From Sphingomonadales bacterium (lineage in GTDB: Bacteria; Pseudomonadota; Alphaproteobacteria; Sphingomonadales; Sphingomonadaceae): 31,680 nt of DNA. A program made the position numbers and the translations under genes. The notes under the pieces are model-generated. The model ran no database searches. It was given only the letters and a program-made list of their open reading frames with translations, and was not told the DNA's origin. The first letter of the stretch is position 1; every line of letters begins with the position of its first letter. Positions 1 through 7,508 of this stretch are shown here, piece after piece. The stretch spans positions 1-31,680 of the forward strand of contig JAGXGT010000151.1 of the NCBI GenBank assembly GCA_024636595.1, given 5' to 3'.

Positions 1-111
1 CTTCCCGACACTATACATCATCACCGGCTTTTTGGCTTCGACCATCACTTCACGCATGATATGGATAGCCTCGGCTTCAAGCCGCTCTAAATGCGTCAAA
101 ATACGGGTCAC
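1..111 (-). CDS. cysD: sulfate adenylyltransferase subunit 2, N-terminal part (3' end outside window)
   Basis: Read on the minus strand, the first 111 bases encode about 37 residues (THLERLEAEAIHIMREV, then KKPVMMYSVGK), which match the conserved N-terminus of CysD, the ATP-sulfurylase small subunit. CysD works with the GTPase CysN to make adenosine 5'-phosphosulfate from sulfate and ATP. The SVGK segment opens the PP-loop signature (SxGKDS), which continues off the window. The likely start is GTG at 109-111: an in-frame TGA lies two codons upstream and no ATG fits. A GGA about 8 bases upstream is a weak ribosome site. The identification comes from recognising the N-terminus only; the rest of the gene lies outside the window. 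Confidence 0.82.
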   Translation of the reverse strand, partial: MTRILTHLERLEAEAIHIMREVMVEAKKPVMMYSVGK

Positions 112-194
112 TTTTCATTCCATTCAAGATCAGTTGAACGTGTAATAGTCGCTTTCGACTAGCATACAGTTCCCAAATGGGATATTCACGCACA

Positions 195-1294
195 ATGGCT
201 GTAATTCTTAGCGAAGAGCATGATCTCCTTGCGGCGCTGCACCGCGGCACACTTGGTACGCCACCATGGGAAGATTTTCTGGAGCAGTTGCGGCGCAGAA
301 CCGGCGCAGACCATGCCGGCCTTTTTTTCAGGGTGACCATGACTGGCTGCAATCCATCCGGATACCGGCACTCCCCCGCGGTTCCGACGATCTAGATGAA
401 ATTCACCGACAGCAGACAGGAAGAGCCAACCCCCTCCCCCATATGGCGATGCGGCTAAACCGGGTTTACTCCTTGGAAGAGTTTCTGGACCCAAATGATC
501 CCCGAGATAGTAGTTTCAGATCGTCATTCATCCAGGATTCCGACATCCTGTTTGCCCGCGTTATGCGGGTTGCAGAACCCAACGGCGGACAAATCTGGAT
601 TTCTCTGGGGCGCAAAAAATCCGATTTTTCGGCAAGTGACGGGGCGCTACTCGGCTCGCTGGCCAAACATCTCGCGATCGCAGCCGGTACGCATTCCGAA
701 CTCGCGCGACAGAGGCTGAAAGCCGGGATCTCCGCAGACGCGATCATGCGGCTCAATTTTGGCTGGTTCATGCTGGATGCCTCCGGCCGGATCATTGACA
801 TGAGCGAGCAGGCCGAAACTTTCGTGCAGGAGGCGCAGACCTTGCGTAAATCACCCGATGGTCGGCTGATCGCAGAGAGCGCTGATGCTCAAGGCAGCCT
901 GCGCAAGTTTCTGCAAAGACGACAGGCAGGAGAGAATATAGTCTCCACCGTTCATCTTTCCGATGAGCCTTGGCTGGACATGTTGCTCACCAATCCTCCG
1001 GCAGACCTCCCCGGCGCACTTCAGCCGCTAGCGGTCGCCTTTGTGCATGGAGAACGGTCGAGCAGCGCCGAACGAAGCCAGCATTTGGCCAATCTCTTCG
1101 GTCTGACGCTGCAGGAAGCGCGCCTTGCTTTGCATATCAGCCGAGGCGTGACAATACGGGAAGCCGCGCCCCTCCTTGGCCTGACCCAAGAAACCACACG
1201 GCTTTATTCAAAGCGTATTTACGCCAAAACCGGTACGCGTGGTCAGGCTGATCTGGTCAGGCTGATCTTGGCTAGCATCGTGGCATTGACTTAA
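195..1294 (+). pseudogene. LuxR-type HTH transcriptional regulator, interrupted by a -1 frameshift
   Basis: The reading frame begins at ATG 177 or 195 (HDLLAALHRGT, then WEDFLEQLRRRTGADHAGLFF) and then needs a -1 change at the seven-T run 322-328 to continue into the long frame that ends at 1294. The joined product would be about 366 residues. The N-terminal two thirds is a sensor-like region typical of a sphingomonad regulator family. The C-terminus (LTLQEARLALHISRG, then IREAAPLLGLTQETTRLYSKRIY) is a LuxR/GerE helix-turn-helix. In the original frame translation stops at TAG 393-395. The cause may be a lost T (mutation or sequencing error at a homopolymer) or slippage, since the run reads T TTT TTC in frame. 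It is divergent from cysD. The ligand and targets are unknown. Confidence 0.75.
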
Positions 1295-1428
1295 AACCGC
1301 AAGGCAGCCTTCCAATTCTCGCGCTTCAGCCGTCTTAAGCCAATATCAGCGAGCGCCATATCTTCTCCAACGAAGATGATGTTTCGGAACCCTGTCGCAA
1401 GGTTTGTGGCGCTAAAAATCAGGAAAAG

Positions 1429-1505
1429 TGGTGCGCCCGACAGGATTCGAACCTGTGGCCCCCAGATTAGGAATCTGATGCTCTATCCGACTGAGCTACG
1501 GGCGC
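1429..1505 (-). tRNA. tRNA-Arg (anticodon CCT)
   Basis: The minus strand gives a complete 77-base cloverleaf. The acceptor stem GCGCCCG pairs with CGGGCGC, the D arm contains AGCTCAGTCGGATAGAGC, the anticodon arm is CAGATTCCTAATCTG with CCT as the anticodon, and the T arm contains GGTTCGAATCC. Discriminator A and an encoded CCA (1429-1431) end the gene. CCT reads AGG arginine codons. A T-rich stretch directly after the CCA (reading towards lower coordinates) could end transcription. Confidence 0.97.
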
Positions 1506-1549
1506 TTTGTGCTGCCGGGTTTAGCCACATCCGCAGGTGCATGCCACAA

Positions 1550-2041
1550 TCAATTTTTAGATTTTGGCGGTAAAACCGGCAGGGGCAGAGGAAGCGCTGC
1601 GATACCCTCTTCTGCCAGATCATCAACTTCTTCCGGCGATGCCGTGCCATGAATAGGTTTTTCATCCGCATCACCATAATGAATGTCGCGGGCTCGATCA
1701 GCAAATTTATCGCCCACCCATTCGGAATTGGCGAGCATCTTCGCTTGCGCCTTGGCCAGTTTGCCAATCATTTCCTGATATTCGGCAGGCACGGCTATCT
1801 TGCTACTTACTGGCCTCCCCATTTGAGGCTCGAGCTGTTCAACTGTAGGCCGAGTTGCCGGCTTCTGGTTGCCCTTTTTTCCCAAATTGGGTGCCATGAC
1901 CGCCTTTGCAATGTTTTTGCTGCCGCAAACCGGACAATCCAGAAATCCGCGAACCTGTTGTTCTGCATAGTCCTTCGACGACCCGAACCAGCCTTCAAAC
2001 CGATGTTGCCCGTCCCCACATATCAAGTCGAAAATTATCAT
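1550..2041 (-). CDS. DUF1178 family protein
   Basis: A 163-residue protein that I recognise as the alphaproteobacterial DUF1178 family. It starts MIIFDLICGDGQHRFEGWF and has a probable zinc-ribbon-like pair of cysteines in the segment LDCPVCGSKNIAKAVMAP (about residues 35-52). The C-terminal half is charged and ends in a proline-rich tail. No function is established for the family. Its ATG overlaps the stop of the upstream nitrilase gene in an ATGA junction (2038-2041), which points to translational coupling. It is the last gene of the comF-grxC-nitrilase-DUF1178 run and lies just upstream, in the same direction, of the tRNA-Arg gene. Confidence 0.9.
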   Translation of the reverse strand: MIIFDLICGDGQHRFEGWFGSSKDYAEQQVRGFLDCPVCGSKNIAKAVMAPNLGKKGNQKPATRPTVEQLEPQMGRPVSSKIAVPAEYQEMIGKLAKAQAKMLANSEWVGDKFADRARDIHYGDADEKPIHGTASPEEVDDLAEEGIAALPLPLPVLPPKSKN

Positions 2042-2871
2042 GATCTCTTGACCGGCATTTCGAAATTTTTGCGATTGGCAACCGCAGGAACGCGGGCCCG
2101 CACTTCCTGGACTTTCCCCAAATCCAAATCACAAAAGCCGAGCCCACTGCCCTCGCCCATGTCGAGCAATATTTCTCCCCAGGGATCGACCACCATTGAG
2201 TGGCCATAGGTGGAACGGCCATCCTCATGGCGGCCATGTTGCGCCGCCGCTACCACGAACGCCCCAGCCTCGATCGCGCGCGCGCGCAGCAAAATTTCCC
2301 AATGGGCTTTTCCGGTCGGCACAGTGAACGCGGCAGGGATCGCCAGGATGTCGGCTCCGGCATTGGTCAAGGCCTCGTACAATCCTGGAAAACGAAGATC
2401 ATAGCAGATAGACAATCCCAGTGTGGCCTGCGGTATGGCGGCTATAACGGCGCGATGCCCGCCTGCATAAGCCGAGGATTCCCGTAGCGACTCATCGGGG
2501 CTCAGATCGACATCAAACAGATGAATCTTGTCGTAGCGCGCTGCGATCTCTCCTTCGGGATTGATGAGATAAGAGCGATTAAGCCACTTCTGATCCGGGC
2601 TATCGGCATTTTTAATTGCCAGGGAGCCGAGGTGCACCCAGATCGCTGTCTTCTTGGCTTCCGATCGCGCAGCCAACAGCACTAGATCTTCCGCTTCACT
2701 GCGGATCACCGTCGCCGCCCGCGACCTATCCCGGTCGAGCAAGCCGGTCATCTCTGGCGTAAAAATAATCGCAGCACCGCCGACCGCAGCTTCCGCTATC
2801 AGTAAGCGGACCTGTTTGGCATTTTCATCCGGATCAATGCCGCTGGTCATTTGGGCAAGCGCGATTTTCAA
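2038..2871 (-). CDS. carbon-nitrogen hydrolase (nitrilase superfamily, Nit1/Nit2-like)
   Basis: A 277-residue protein with the full nitrilase triad: Glu40 in FTPEM, Lys115 in RYDKIHLFDVD and Cys156 in LSICYDLRFPGLYE. The DVD and DLRFP motifs are typical of the Nit branch, whose characterised members hydrolyse deaminated glutathione or omega-amides such as alpha-ketoglutaramate. A metabolite-repair amidase in the cytoplasm is therefore the best guess; the exact substrate cannot be read from sequence. It sits 6 bases downstream of grxC and overlaps DUF1178 by 4 bases, so the three are almost certainly co-transcribed. The neighbouring glutaredoxin fits a link to glutathione metabolism. Confidence 0.88.
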   Translation of the reverse strand: MKIALAQMTSGIDPDENAKQVRLLIAEAAVGGAAIIFTPEMTGLLDRDRSRAATVIRSEAEDLVLLAARSEAKKTAIWVHLGSLAIKNADSPDQKWLNRSYLINPEGEIAARYDKIHLFDVDLSPDESLRESSAYAGGHRAVIAAIPQATLGLSICYDLRFPGLYEALTNAGADILAIPAAFTVPTGKAHWEILLRARAIEAGAFVVAAAQHGRHEDGRSTYGHSMVVDPWGEILLDMGEGSGLGFCDLDLGKVQEVRARVPAVANRKNFEMPVKRS

Positions 2872-2877
2872 AGCAGA

Positions 2878-3135
2878 TCAGCTTGCCAGAAGCGCATCAA
2901 GCTCACCGGACTGATCCAAAGCGGCAAGTTCATCCGAACCGCCGATATGGCGGTCATCGATAAATATTTGCGGAACGGTCATTCTGCCACCAGAACGCTG
3001 GATCATCTCCTCGCGCTGCTCGCCCCCCATAGTAATGTCAGTCTCTTCGAAACTCACATTCTTCTTTTCAAGCAAGGCCTTGGCGCGGAAACAGAAACCG
3101 CAGGTAAATTTTGTATATATTTCAACTTTCGACAT
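2878..3135 (-). CDS. grxC: glutaredoxin 3 (GrxC-type)
   Basis: An 85-residue single-domain glutaredoxin. The active site is CGFC (Cys12 to Cys15 in KFTCGFCFRAK), followed by the cis-proline motif TVPQIFI and the GG-S-D glutathione-binding turn in HIGGSDEL. It would reduce protein disulfides or glutathione mixed disulfides in the cytoplasm using reduced glutathione. The usual dithiol motif of this family is CPYC; CGFC is intermediate between it and the monothiol CGFS. Length and position between comF and the nitrilase are normal for alphaproteobacteria. The start is the ATG at 3133-3135. Confidence 0.92.
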   Translation of the reverse strand: MSKVEIYTKFTCGFCFRAKALLEKKNVSFEETDITMGGEQREEMIQRSGGRMTVPQIFIDDRHIGGSDELAALDQSGELDALLAS

Positions 3136-3212
3136 ATTTCGCTCTTTCTACCGTCAGTCTGCAAATGGGCCGAATGCCAATGAAATTCAAGCAATCGCTA
3201 TCCATCCAGAAG

Positions 3213-3950
3213 CTAGCCATGTTCAAAATCGCTTATAACCCGAGCCCAGCAGAAAACGAACACTTGTTCTGCCCCGGCTTTTTTAAGCAGCCGCGCACAA
3301 GCATTGCTCGTCGATCCGCTGGTATAAACATCGTCAATCAGCAAAACCGTCCCGCCGACGAGGTTTTCCTGCGCATCCGCGCGAAGTGCAAATGCTGAAC
3401 CTACGATTCTGCTGCGCTGCGCACCACTCATGCCTCTCAAAGGAGGCGTGCGCTTGCTGCGGGAAATCACGTTATAATTCATCTTGATGCCGGTGGTCCG
3501 GGCAAGTTCTCTGCCAATTAGAACCGACTGGTTGAACCCGCGACGCCACAGACGCGTTCGATGGAGCGGCACCGGCACGATAATCGCATTGTCGCGACAT
3601 TCTACGACAAATTTTTGCAAATGTTGCGCGATCAATTTTGCAAGACCCAACCGGGTGCCATATTTTAAACGCATTGCAATTAACGAACTCTGGTCATCAT
3701 AACGCACCACTGCCCGGACACCATCGTGAATGGGCGGATCGATCAGACATTTGACACAGCAACTGTCTTGAGGATGCTCAAATGCCAGTGGCAGGCCGCA
3801 AGCTGCGCACCAGGGCTTTGCCAGAAAGGCCAGTTTTTGCCAGCAGGACAGGCAGAAGCGGTTATCCGCATCCACTGTCACGCCGCATATCGGACATCTT
3901 GGCGGCAACGCATAATCGACCAATGGTCTGAACAGGGCTGGCAACAACAT
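3213..3950 (-). CDS. comF: ComF family phosphoribosyltransferase-like protein
   Basis: With the start taken at ATG 3948-3950 the protein has 245 residues. The N-terminus carries a zinc-finger-like cysteine set (Cys19/22, 33/36, 48/51, 64-65/68). The C-terminus is a type I phosphoribosyltransferase domain with the PRPP loop VLLIDDVYTSGST at about 202-214. ComF proteins are linked to DNA uptake in competent bacteria, but most alphaproteobacterial members are untested. The frame is open up to a TTG at 4007, but that start would overlap the divergent methyltransferase gene by 17 bases and add residues absent from relatives, so I prefer 3950. It heads the run comF, grxC, nitrilase, DUF1178. Confidence 0.9.
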   Translation of the reverse strand: MLLPALFRPLVDYALPPRCPICGVTVDADNRFCLSCWQKLAFLAKPWCAACGLPLAFEHPQDSCCVKCLIDPPIHDGVRAVVRYDDQSSLIAMRLKYGTRLGLAKLIAQHLQKFVVECRDNAIIVPVPLHRTRLWRRGFNQSVLIGRELARTTGIKMNYNVISRSKRTPPLRGMSGAQRSRIVGSAFALRADAQENLVGGTVLLIDDVYTSGSTSNACARLLKKAGAEQVFVFCWARVISDFEHG

Positions 3951-3990
3951 TTGATCTTTTTGTCCAGCGCTACTAAAGCCACAAGACCCT

Positions 3991-4857
3991 ATGACCGATA
4001 CAGTCAACGTACCCGAGATTTTTAATCGTCAACGAAGACGCATCGTCCGCGATCGCGCTTTTTCGCGCGCAAAAGGCGACGATTTTTTCTCACAAATCAT
4101 GGCCGAGGAAATTGTCGAGCGACTGGATGTGGTCAAGCGTAGTTTTCGACGCGCGTTAATTATCGGTCTGCCCGCAGCGGGGCTTGGAAAGAAGCTGGAA
4201 TCGCGTGGCATGAAAGTGGTGTTCGCCGATTCCAGCGCCAGGCTAGCGGGCGCGCTCGGCGATGTGATTTGCGATGACGATCGGTTGCCGTTCGCAGATC
4301 ACAGTTTTGATTTGATCATTAATATTGGGTCCCTGGACACGATCAACGATCTGCCAGGCGCGCTTGTCCTGATCCGGAGGATATTGATCCCCGATGGATT
4401 GATGCTCGCCGCTTTGTTCAGTGCAGAAAGTTTTCCGATGCTAAAATCTGTCATCATGGGAGCGGAGGGCGACCGAGTTTCGGCCCATATGCACCCCCAG
4501 ATCGATGTGCGGACGGCTGGCGACCTCGTGGCACGAGCGGGACTGACGTTGCCGGTAGCCGACAGCGATCATTTGCGCCTGAAATATTCAAGCCTGCAAC
4601 GCCTGATTGCCGACATTAGGGACGTTGGGGGAAGCAATATCATGGCCGGAAGTCTCACTGCGATCCCGCGGCATGTCTATGATGAAATTCAACACCGTTT
4701 TCGGGCTAAAGCCGGGCCAGACGGAAAATTCGCCGAAAGTGTGACGATGTTATATCTCTGCGCATGGGCCCCTCACCCGGACCAACCGAAGCCAGCGCGC
4801 CGCGGAAGCGGGCAAGTCTCTCTCACCGCCGCATTTTCCGGGAACGATGATCACTGA
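3991..4857 (+). CDS. class I SAM-dependent methyltransferase (BioC/NDUFAF5-like)
   Basis: A 288-residue protein. It starts MTDTVNVPEIFNRQRRR, the hallmark N-terminus of alphaproteobacterial NDUFAF5-like proteins. It has a Rossmann methyltransferase core: the glycine-containing motif I region at LIIGLPAAGLG, acidic motif FADSS, and LPFADHSFDLIINIGSLDTIND as motif IV. Mitochondrial NDUFAF5 hydroxylates an arginine of a complex I subunit, and BioC methylates malonyl-ACP in biotin synthesis; which role applies here is not decidable from sequence. The gene is divergent from comF with about 40 bases between starts, and converges with mutT (8 bases between stops). There is no obvious Shine-Dalgarno sequence. 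Confidence 0.85.
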   Translation: MTDTVNVPEIFNRQRRRIVRDRAFSRAKGDDFFSQIMAEEIVERLDVVKRSFRRALIIGLPAAGLGKKLESRGMKVVFADSSARLAGALGDVICDDDRLPFADHSFDLIINIGSLDTINDLPGALVLIRRILIPDGLMLAALFSAESFPMLKSVIMGAEGDRVSAHMHPQIDVRTAGDLVARAGLTLPVADSDHLRLKYSSLQRLIADIRDVGGSNIMAGSLTAIPRHVYDEIQHRFRAKAGPDGKFAESVTMLYLCAWAPHPDQPKPARRGSGQVSLTAAFSGNDDH

Positions 4858-4865
4858 TCTGCCAG

Positions 4866-5288
4866 TCAAGCAGCATCGCCGAGACTTTTTGACAACTTCT
4901 GAACCAATGGACCGTCCGCTGGTGGCATTGGGAGATCGTGAATGGCCTCTAATGGCAACCACTGGACGTCCAGCGCGTCGGCACTGTGAATACGCCCGGT
5001 CCAGCTGCGACATATATATAGGAGCAGGATCAAGTGCTGGTCCTCAACAGCCTCGCTGGCGAATGCAACAGGCTCTATGTCCGGCTCCTCGACGTGTATG
5101 CATAGCTCTTCTTCCAGCTCGCGAACCAGCGCAGCTTCCGGAGTTTCGCCTGTTTCAACTTTCCCGCCAGGAAACTCCCAGAGACCTGCCATCGGCTTGC
5201 CTTCCGGTCTCTTTTGCACCAGAATTCTGCCATTTTCGTCGACGAGCGCTGCGGCAACGACAAATAGATATGTCGGATTTTTTTCCAT
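4866..5288 (-). CDS. mutT: 8-oxo-dGTP pyrophosphohydrolase, Nudix family (MutT)
   Basis: A 140-residue Nudix hydrolase. The Nudix box runs from GGKVETGE through TPEAALV to RELEEELCI (about residues 41-64), with the catalytic REXXEE intact. The usual glycine near its end is a cysteine here. WEFPGGK just before it is typical of MutT and its relatives. The enzyme would hydrolyse oxidised nucleoside triphosphates to the monophosphate, preventing A:T to C:G mutations. The N-terminal segment KNPTYLFVVAAALVDENGRILVQKRP is the normal first beta strand and substrate region. The gene stands alone, converging with the methyltransferase gene and divergent from the Flp pilin genes. Confidence 0.9.
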   Translation of the reverse strand: MEKNPTYLFVVAAALVDENGRILVQKRPEGKPMAGLWEFPGGKVETGETPEAALVRELEEELCIHVEEPDIEPVAFASEAVEDQHLILLLYICRSWTGRIHSADALDVQWLPLEAIHDLPMPPADGPLVQKLSKSLGDAA

Positions 5289-5378
5289 TTTTTTATGCGA
5301 TTTTAGGATTTTATTAATCCCTTTCTGGGAAACCGGACCTGTTCACGACTTAACAGAACTTTATCAGCGTTGAGAGAG

Positions 5379-5552
5379 ATGATTGATCATTTGAAAAAAT
5401 TATTTCTTTCGGACGAAGGTGCGACGGCTGTTGAATATGGGTTGATACTGGCTCTCATCGCGTTGACCGCAATCGTTGCGATTACCGGTGTTGCCAATCA
5501 AACCGTCGGCATTTGGGATGACGTTGCCAATCAGGTGACCGAAGTTTCATAA
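5379..5552 (+). CDS. flp: Flp family type IVb pilin (first of two)
   Basis: A 57-residue protein with a short positively charged leader, then the prepilin cleavage signature DEG/ATAVEYGLILALIAL (cleavage after Gly, Glu at position 5 of the mature chain, hydrophobic alpha helix). This is the structural subunit of Flp/Tad pili, processed by a TadV/CpaA-type peptidase. The start could also be TTG at 5370; I chose ATG 5379. A GAGAGAG purine run lies immediately before it, closer than usual. No tad/cpa assembly genes occur in the window, so the pilin genes are separated from their machinery. The second copy begins 113 bases after this gene ends. Confidence 0.88.
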   Translation: MIDHLKKLFLSDEGATAVEYGLILALIALTAIVAITGVANQTVGIWDDVANQVTEVS

Positions 5553-5665
5553 TCGATGTTTCGCACTTAAACTATTGGTAAGGTTTCTAGTCTAGACTGT
5601 TGATCATTGGATTTAATTTGAGTCCAATTGGGTAAGTGAAGTTTGTCAAATATAGGAGACCAGAC

Positions 5666-5836
5666 ATGAAATTTGTACGCAAAATGTTTAAGAACGAAGA
5701 AGGCGCGACCGCCATTGAATATGGCCTTATCGCAGCCTTGATCGCTGTTGCAGCTATCGTTGCAATGGGCCAGCTCGGCAACACTCTGAGCAACACGTTC
5801 GGGGACGTCGACAACGCGATGACCCCAGCAGAATAA
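5666..5836 (+). CDS. flp: Flp family type IVb pilin (second copy)
   Basis: A 56-residue Flp prepilin: leader MKFVRKMFKNEEG, cleavage after Gly, mature start ATAIEYGLIAALIAVAAIV. The good Shine-Dalgarno AGGAG at 5654-5658 fixes ATG 5666 as the start; a GTG at 5636 is in frame but has no ribosome site. The two pilins share the EYGLI helix core but differ in the C-terminal half (NTLSNTFGDVDNAMTPAE here), so this is an old duplication or paralogue pair rather than a recent copy. A strong terminator follows at 5854-5889. Confidence 0.92.
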   Translation: MKFVRKMFKNEEGATAIEYGLIAALIAVAAIVAMGQLGNTLSNTFGDVDNAMTPAE

Positions 5837-5853
5837 TTTTGAATGATTTTGCA

Positions 5854-5889
5854 AAGGGATGGCAGCCAACCGCTGCCGTCCCTTTTTTT
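5854..5889 (+). terminator. rho-independent terminator after the flp pair
   Basis: A 12-bp stem (AAGGGATGGCAG with CTGCCGTCCCTT, one G-T wobble) with a 7-base loop, running straight into seven Ts (5883-5889). It lies 18 bases after the second pilin stop and marks the end of the flp transcript. It also separates it from the convergent M48 protease gene, whose stop is at 5900. Confidence 0.9.
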
Positions 5890-5899
5890 GTCAGAAAAA

Positions 5900-7399
5900 T
5901 CAGTAGGTAATAATTTTCACCTGCTGGCCAGCACGCAATCCATCATTTGCATTTAACCGGTTCAGTACCAAGAAACGATCTTGCTGATAACTGGTGTAAG
6001 CCATCCGCGAAGACAGGCTTGAAATAGTATCTCCACTCTTCACGGTTACGACGTCAACCTTACGAGGTTTGATGGCCGCCGCTTGTGCTCCCGAAAGCCT
6101 ATTCATGCTCTGATACATTGGAGAGAAAACACTAGCCCTTCCTGCTGGCGCAATAGTCGCAAAATGATAGGCGCTGCTTTTCGAAAACTCATAGGCGAAA
6201 ACAGTCACATCGACAGGGCCATTGCTGCTGTCGACCCGCGCTATCGCATAAGATGCCGGCAGGCCGTTGACCGTTGTTCTTTCTATAGCACCATGGGAAA
6301 TGGACTTTCCCTCACCCGCGATCCCGTTAAAAGCTGCGTCAATATATGCGGTCATATTTCCGTTATACGCACCGGTTGTAAATTGGCCTTGGCCACCTGA
6401 TCCAACAATCGAAACGGCGCGCGCACCATTTTGCATCGAAAAACCGCTGGGAAGAGTAAATTTCAATCTCAGGTCAGGATGCAGAAAATTATTGCCCTCG
6501 ATAACCCCTTGCTTGGGATCATCACCATATAGGATCCCATCAAGACTTTGCAGAAACTGATCGCGATTGCGCACCCCACCAGATTTTTGCAATTTGCTAG
6601 CGATGGTTGCGGCCCGGGACACTCTGCGCGCAGGATCGGGGTGAGTGCTCGACCATTCGGGCGCACTCCGCGCATCCCGCCCGGCCGCACGCGCGTCGAT
6701 CGCCGATTGTGCAGCGAGCGAGTATAACATAGTTGAGAGCGCCTGCGGATCATATCCCGCCGAAGCCAAGTAGCGAATGCCCAGATCATCGGCTTCATAT
6801 TCCTGCTTGCGCGAATATTTCAGCGTCAGCAACTGGCTGCCGGTGCCGAAGACTTCCTGTCCGAGCCGGCCAATAGCCGAATCGCCCAGCAACACTTGCG
6901 ATCCTATTTGCCCCAAGATACCCAGAATACTGTTACGCGTCGCGGCCTTCTGCCGTTTTTCACTATGCCTGGCAGCAACATGGCCGACTTCATGACCCAG
7001 CACGCCAGCCATTTCCGCTTCGTCATTCATCAGTGCCATCAACTGCCGGGTTAAATAAACATATCCTCCAGGAATAGCGAAAGCGTTGTTAACGGGGCTA
7101 TTCAGCAAAGTAACCGTAAAATCACTGCGGGCATTGCCAAGGCCAGATTGCACTGCAATTTTTTGCCCCACGTTGACAACATAGCCAACCTGAGGCCCGG
7201 TATAGGCGCCGCCAAATTCCTCGAGCAGTTGCGGATGGGCTTCTGCGCCTTGGCGCTTTTCCGCGGCCGATATCGAGCGCGCCTCGCCCGCCTGAGTTCC
7301 AGCAGACGCCACCGAACCAGCGTCCGCCCCACTGCCGGTGCAAGCGACTAATGCGATAACCCCCGCAGCACTCATCAGTTTTGTCGAAATTTGCTTCAT
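5900..7399 (-). CDS. M48 family metalloprotease lipoprotein with C-terminal LysM domain
   Basis: A 499-residue protein. A lipoprotein signal peptide ends at lipobox LVAC (Cys20). The M48 peptidase domain has zinc motif HEVGH (136-140) and the third-ligand region EYEAD (200-204), then STHPDPARR. The last 50 residues (about 450-499) form a LysM-like module (VKSGDTISSL, then LNRLNANDGLRAGQQVKI) that probably binds peptidoglycan. It resembles the BepA/YfgC class of periplasmic outer-membrane quality-control proteases. A good ribosome site (GAGGAG) precedes the ATG. It lies downstream of accA in the same direction with about 109 bases between. A small TACCGC/GCGGTA hairpin (7428-7443) sits in that gap. 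Confidence 0.9.
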   Translation of the reverse strand: MKQISTKLMSAAGVIALVACTGSGADAGSVASAGTQAGEARSISAAEKRQGAEAHPQLLEEFGGAYTGPQVGYVVNVGQKIAVQSGLGNARSDFTVTLLNSPVNNAFAIPGGYVYLTRQLMALMNDEAEMAGVLGHEVGHVAARHSEKRQKAATRNSILGILGQIGSQVLLGDSAIGRLGQEVFGTGSQLLTLKYSRKQEYEADDLGIRYLASAGYDPQALSTMLYSLAAQSAIDARAAGRDARSAPEWSSTHPDPARRVSRAATIASKLQKSGGVRNRDQFLQSLDGILYGDDPKQGVIEGNNFLHPDLRLKFTLPSGFSMQNGARAVSIVGSGGQGQFTTGAYNGNMTAYIDAAFNGIAGEGKSISHGAIERTTVNGLPASYAIARVDSSNGPVDVTVFAYEFSKSSAYHFATIAPAGRASVFSPMYQSMNRLSGAQAAAIKPRKVDVVTVKSGDTISSLSSRMAYTSYQQDRFLVLNRLNANDGLRAGQQVKIITY

Positions 7400-7508
7400 A
7401 TCACGCTCCTCATAGTCGCAATGTATCTACCGCTAATGCGGTAAAGGGTTCCACGTTTAAAATGACGTTGCAGCTACTTCGGGCCAAGCAGCGGTTATAT
7501 TTTTGGAC

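Noticed and set aside
1376..1573. Open frame on the plus strand across the tRNA (GAPDRIRTCGPQIRNL type peptide)
   Set aside because: It is the antisense translation of tRNA-Arg, a well-known artefact of automatic gene calling.
5601..5630. Short inverted repeat ATTGGA/TCCAAT between the two pilin genes
   Set aside because: A six-base AT-rich stem with an 11-base loop and no T-tract is too weak to call a terminator or operator.
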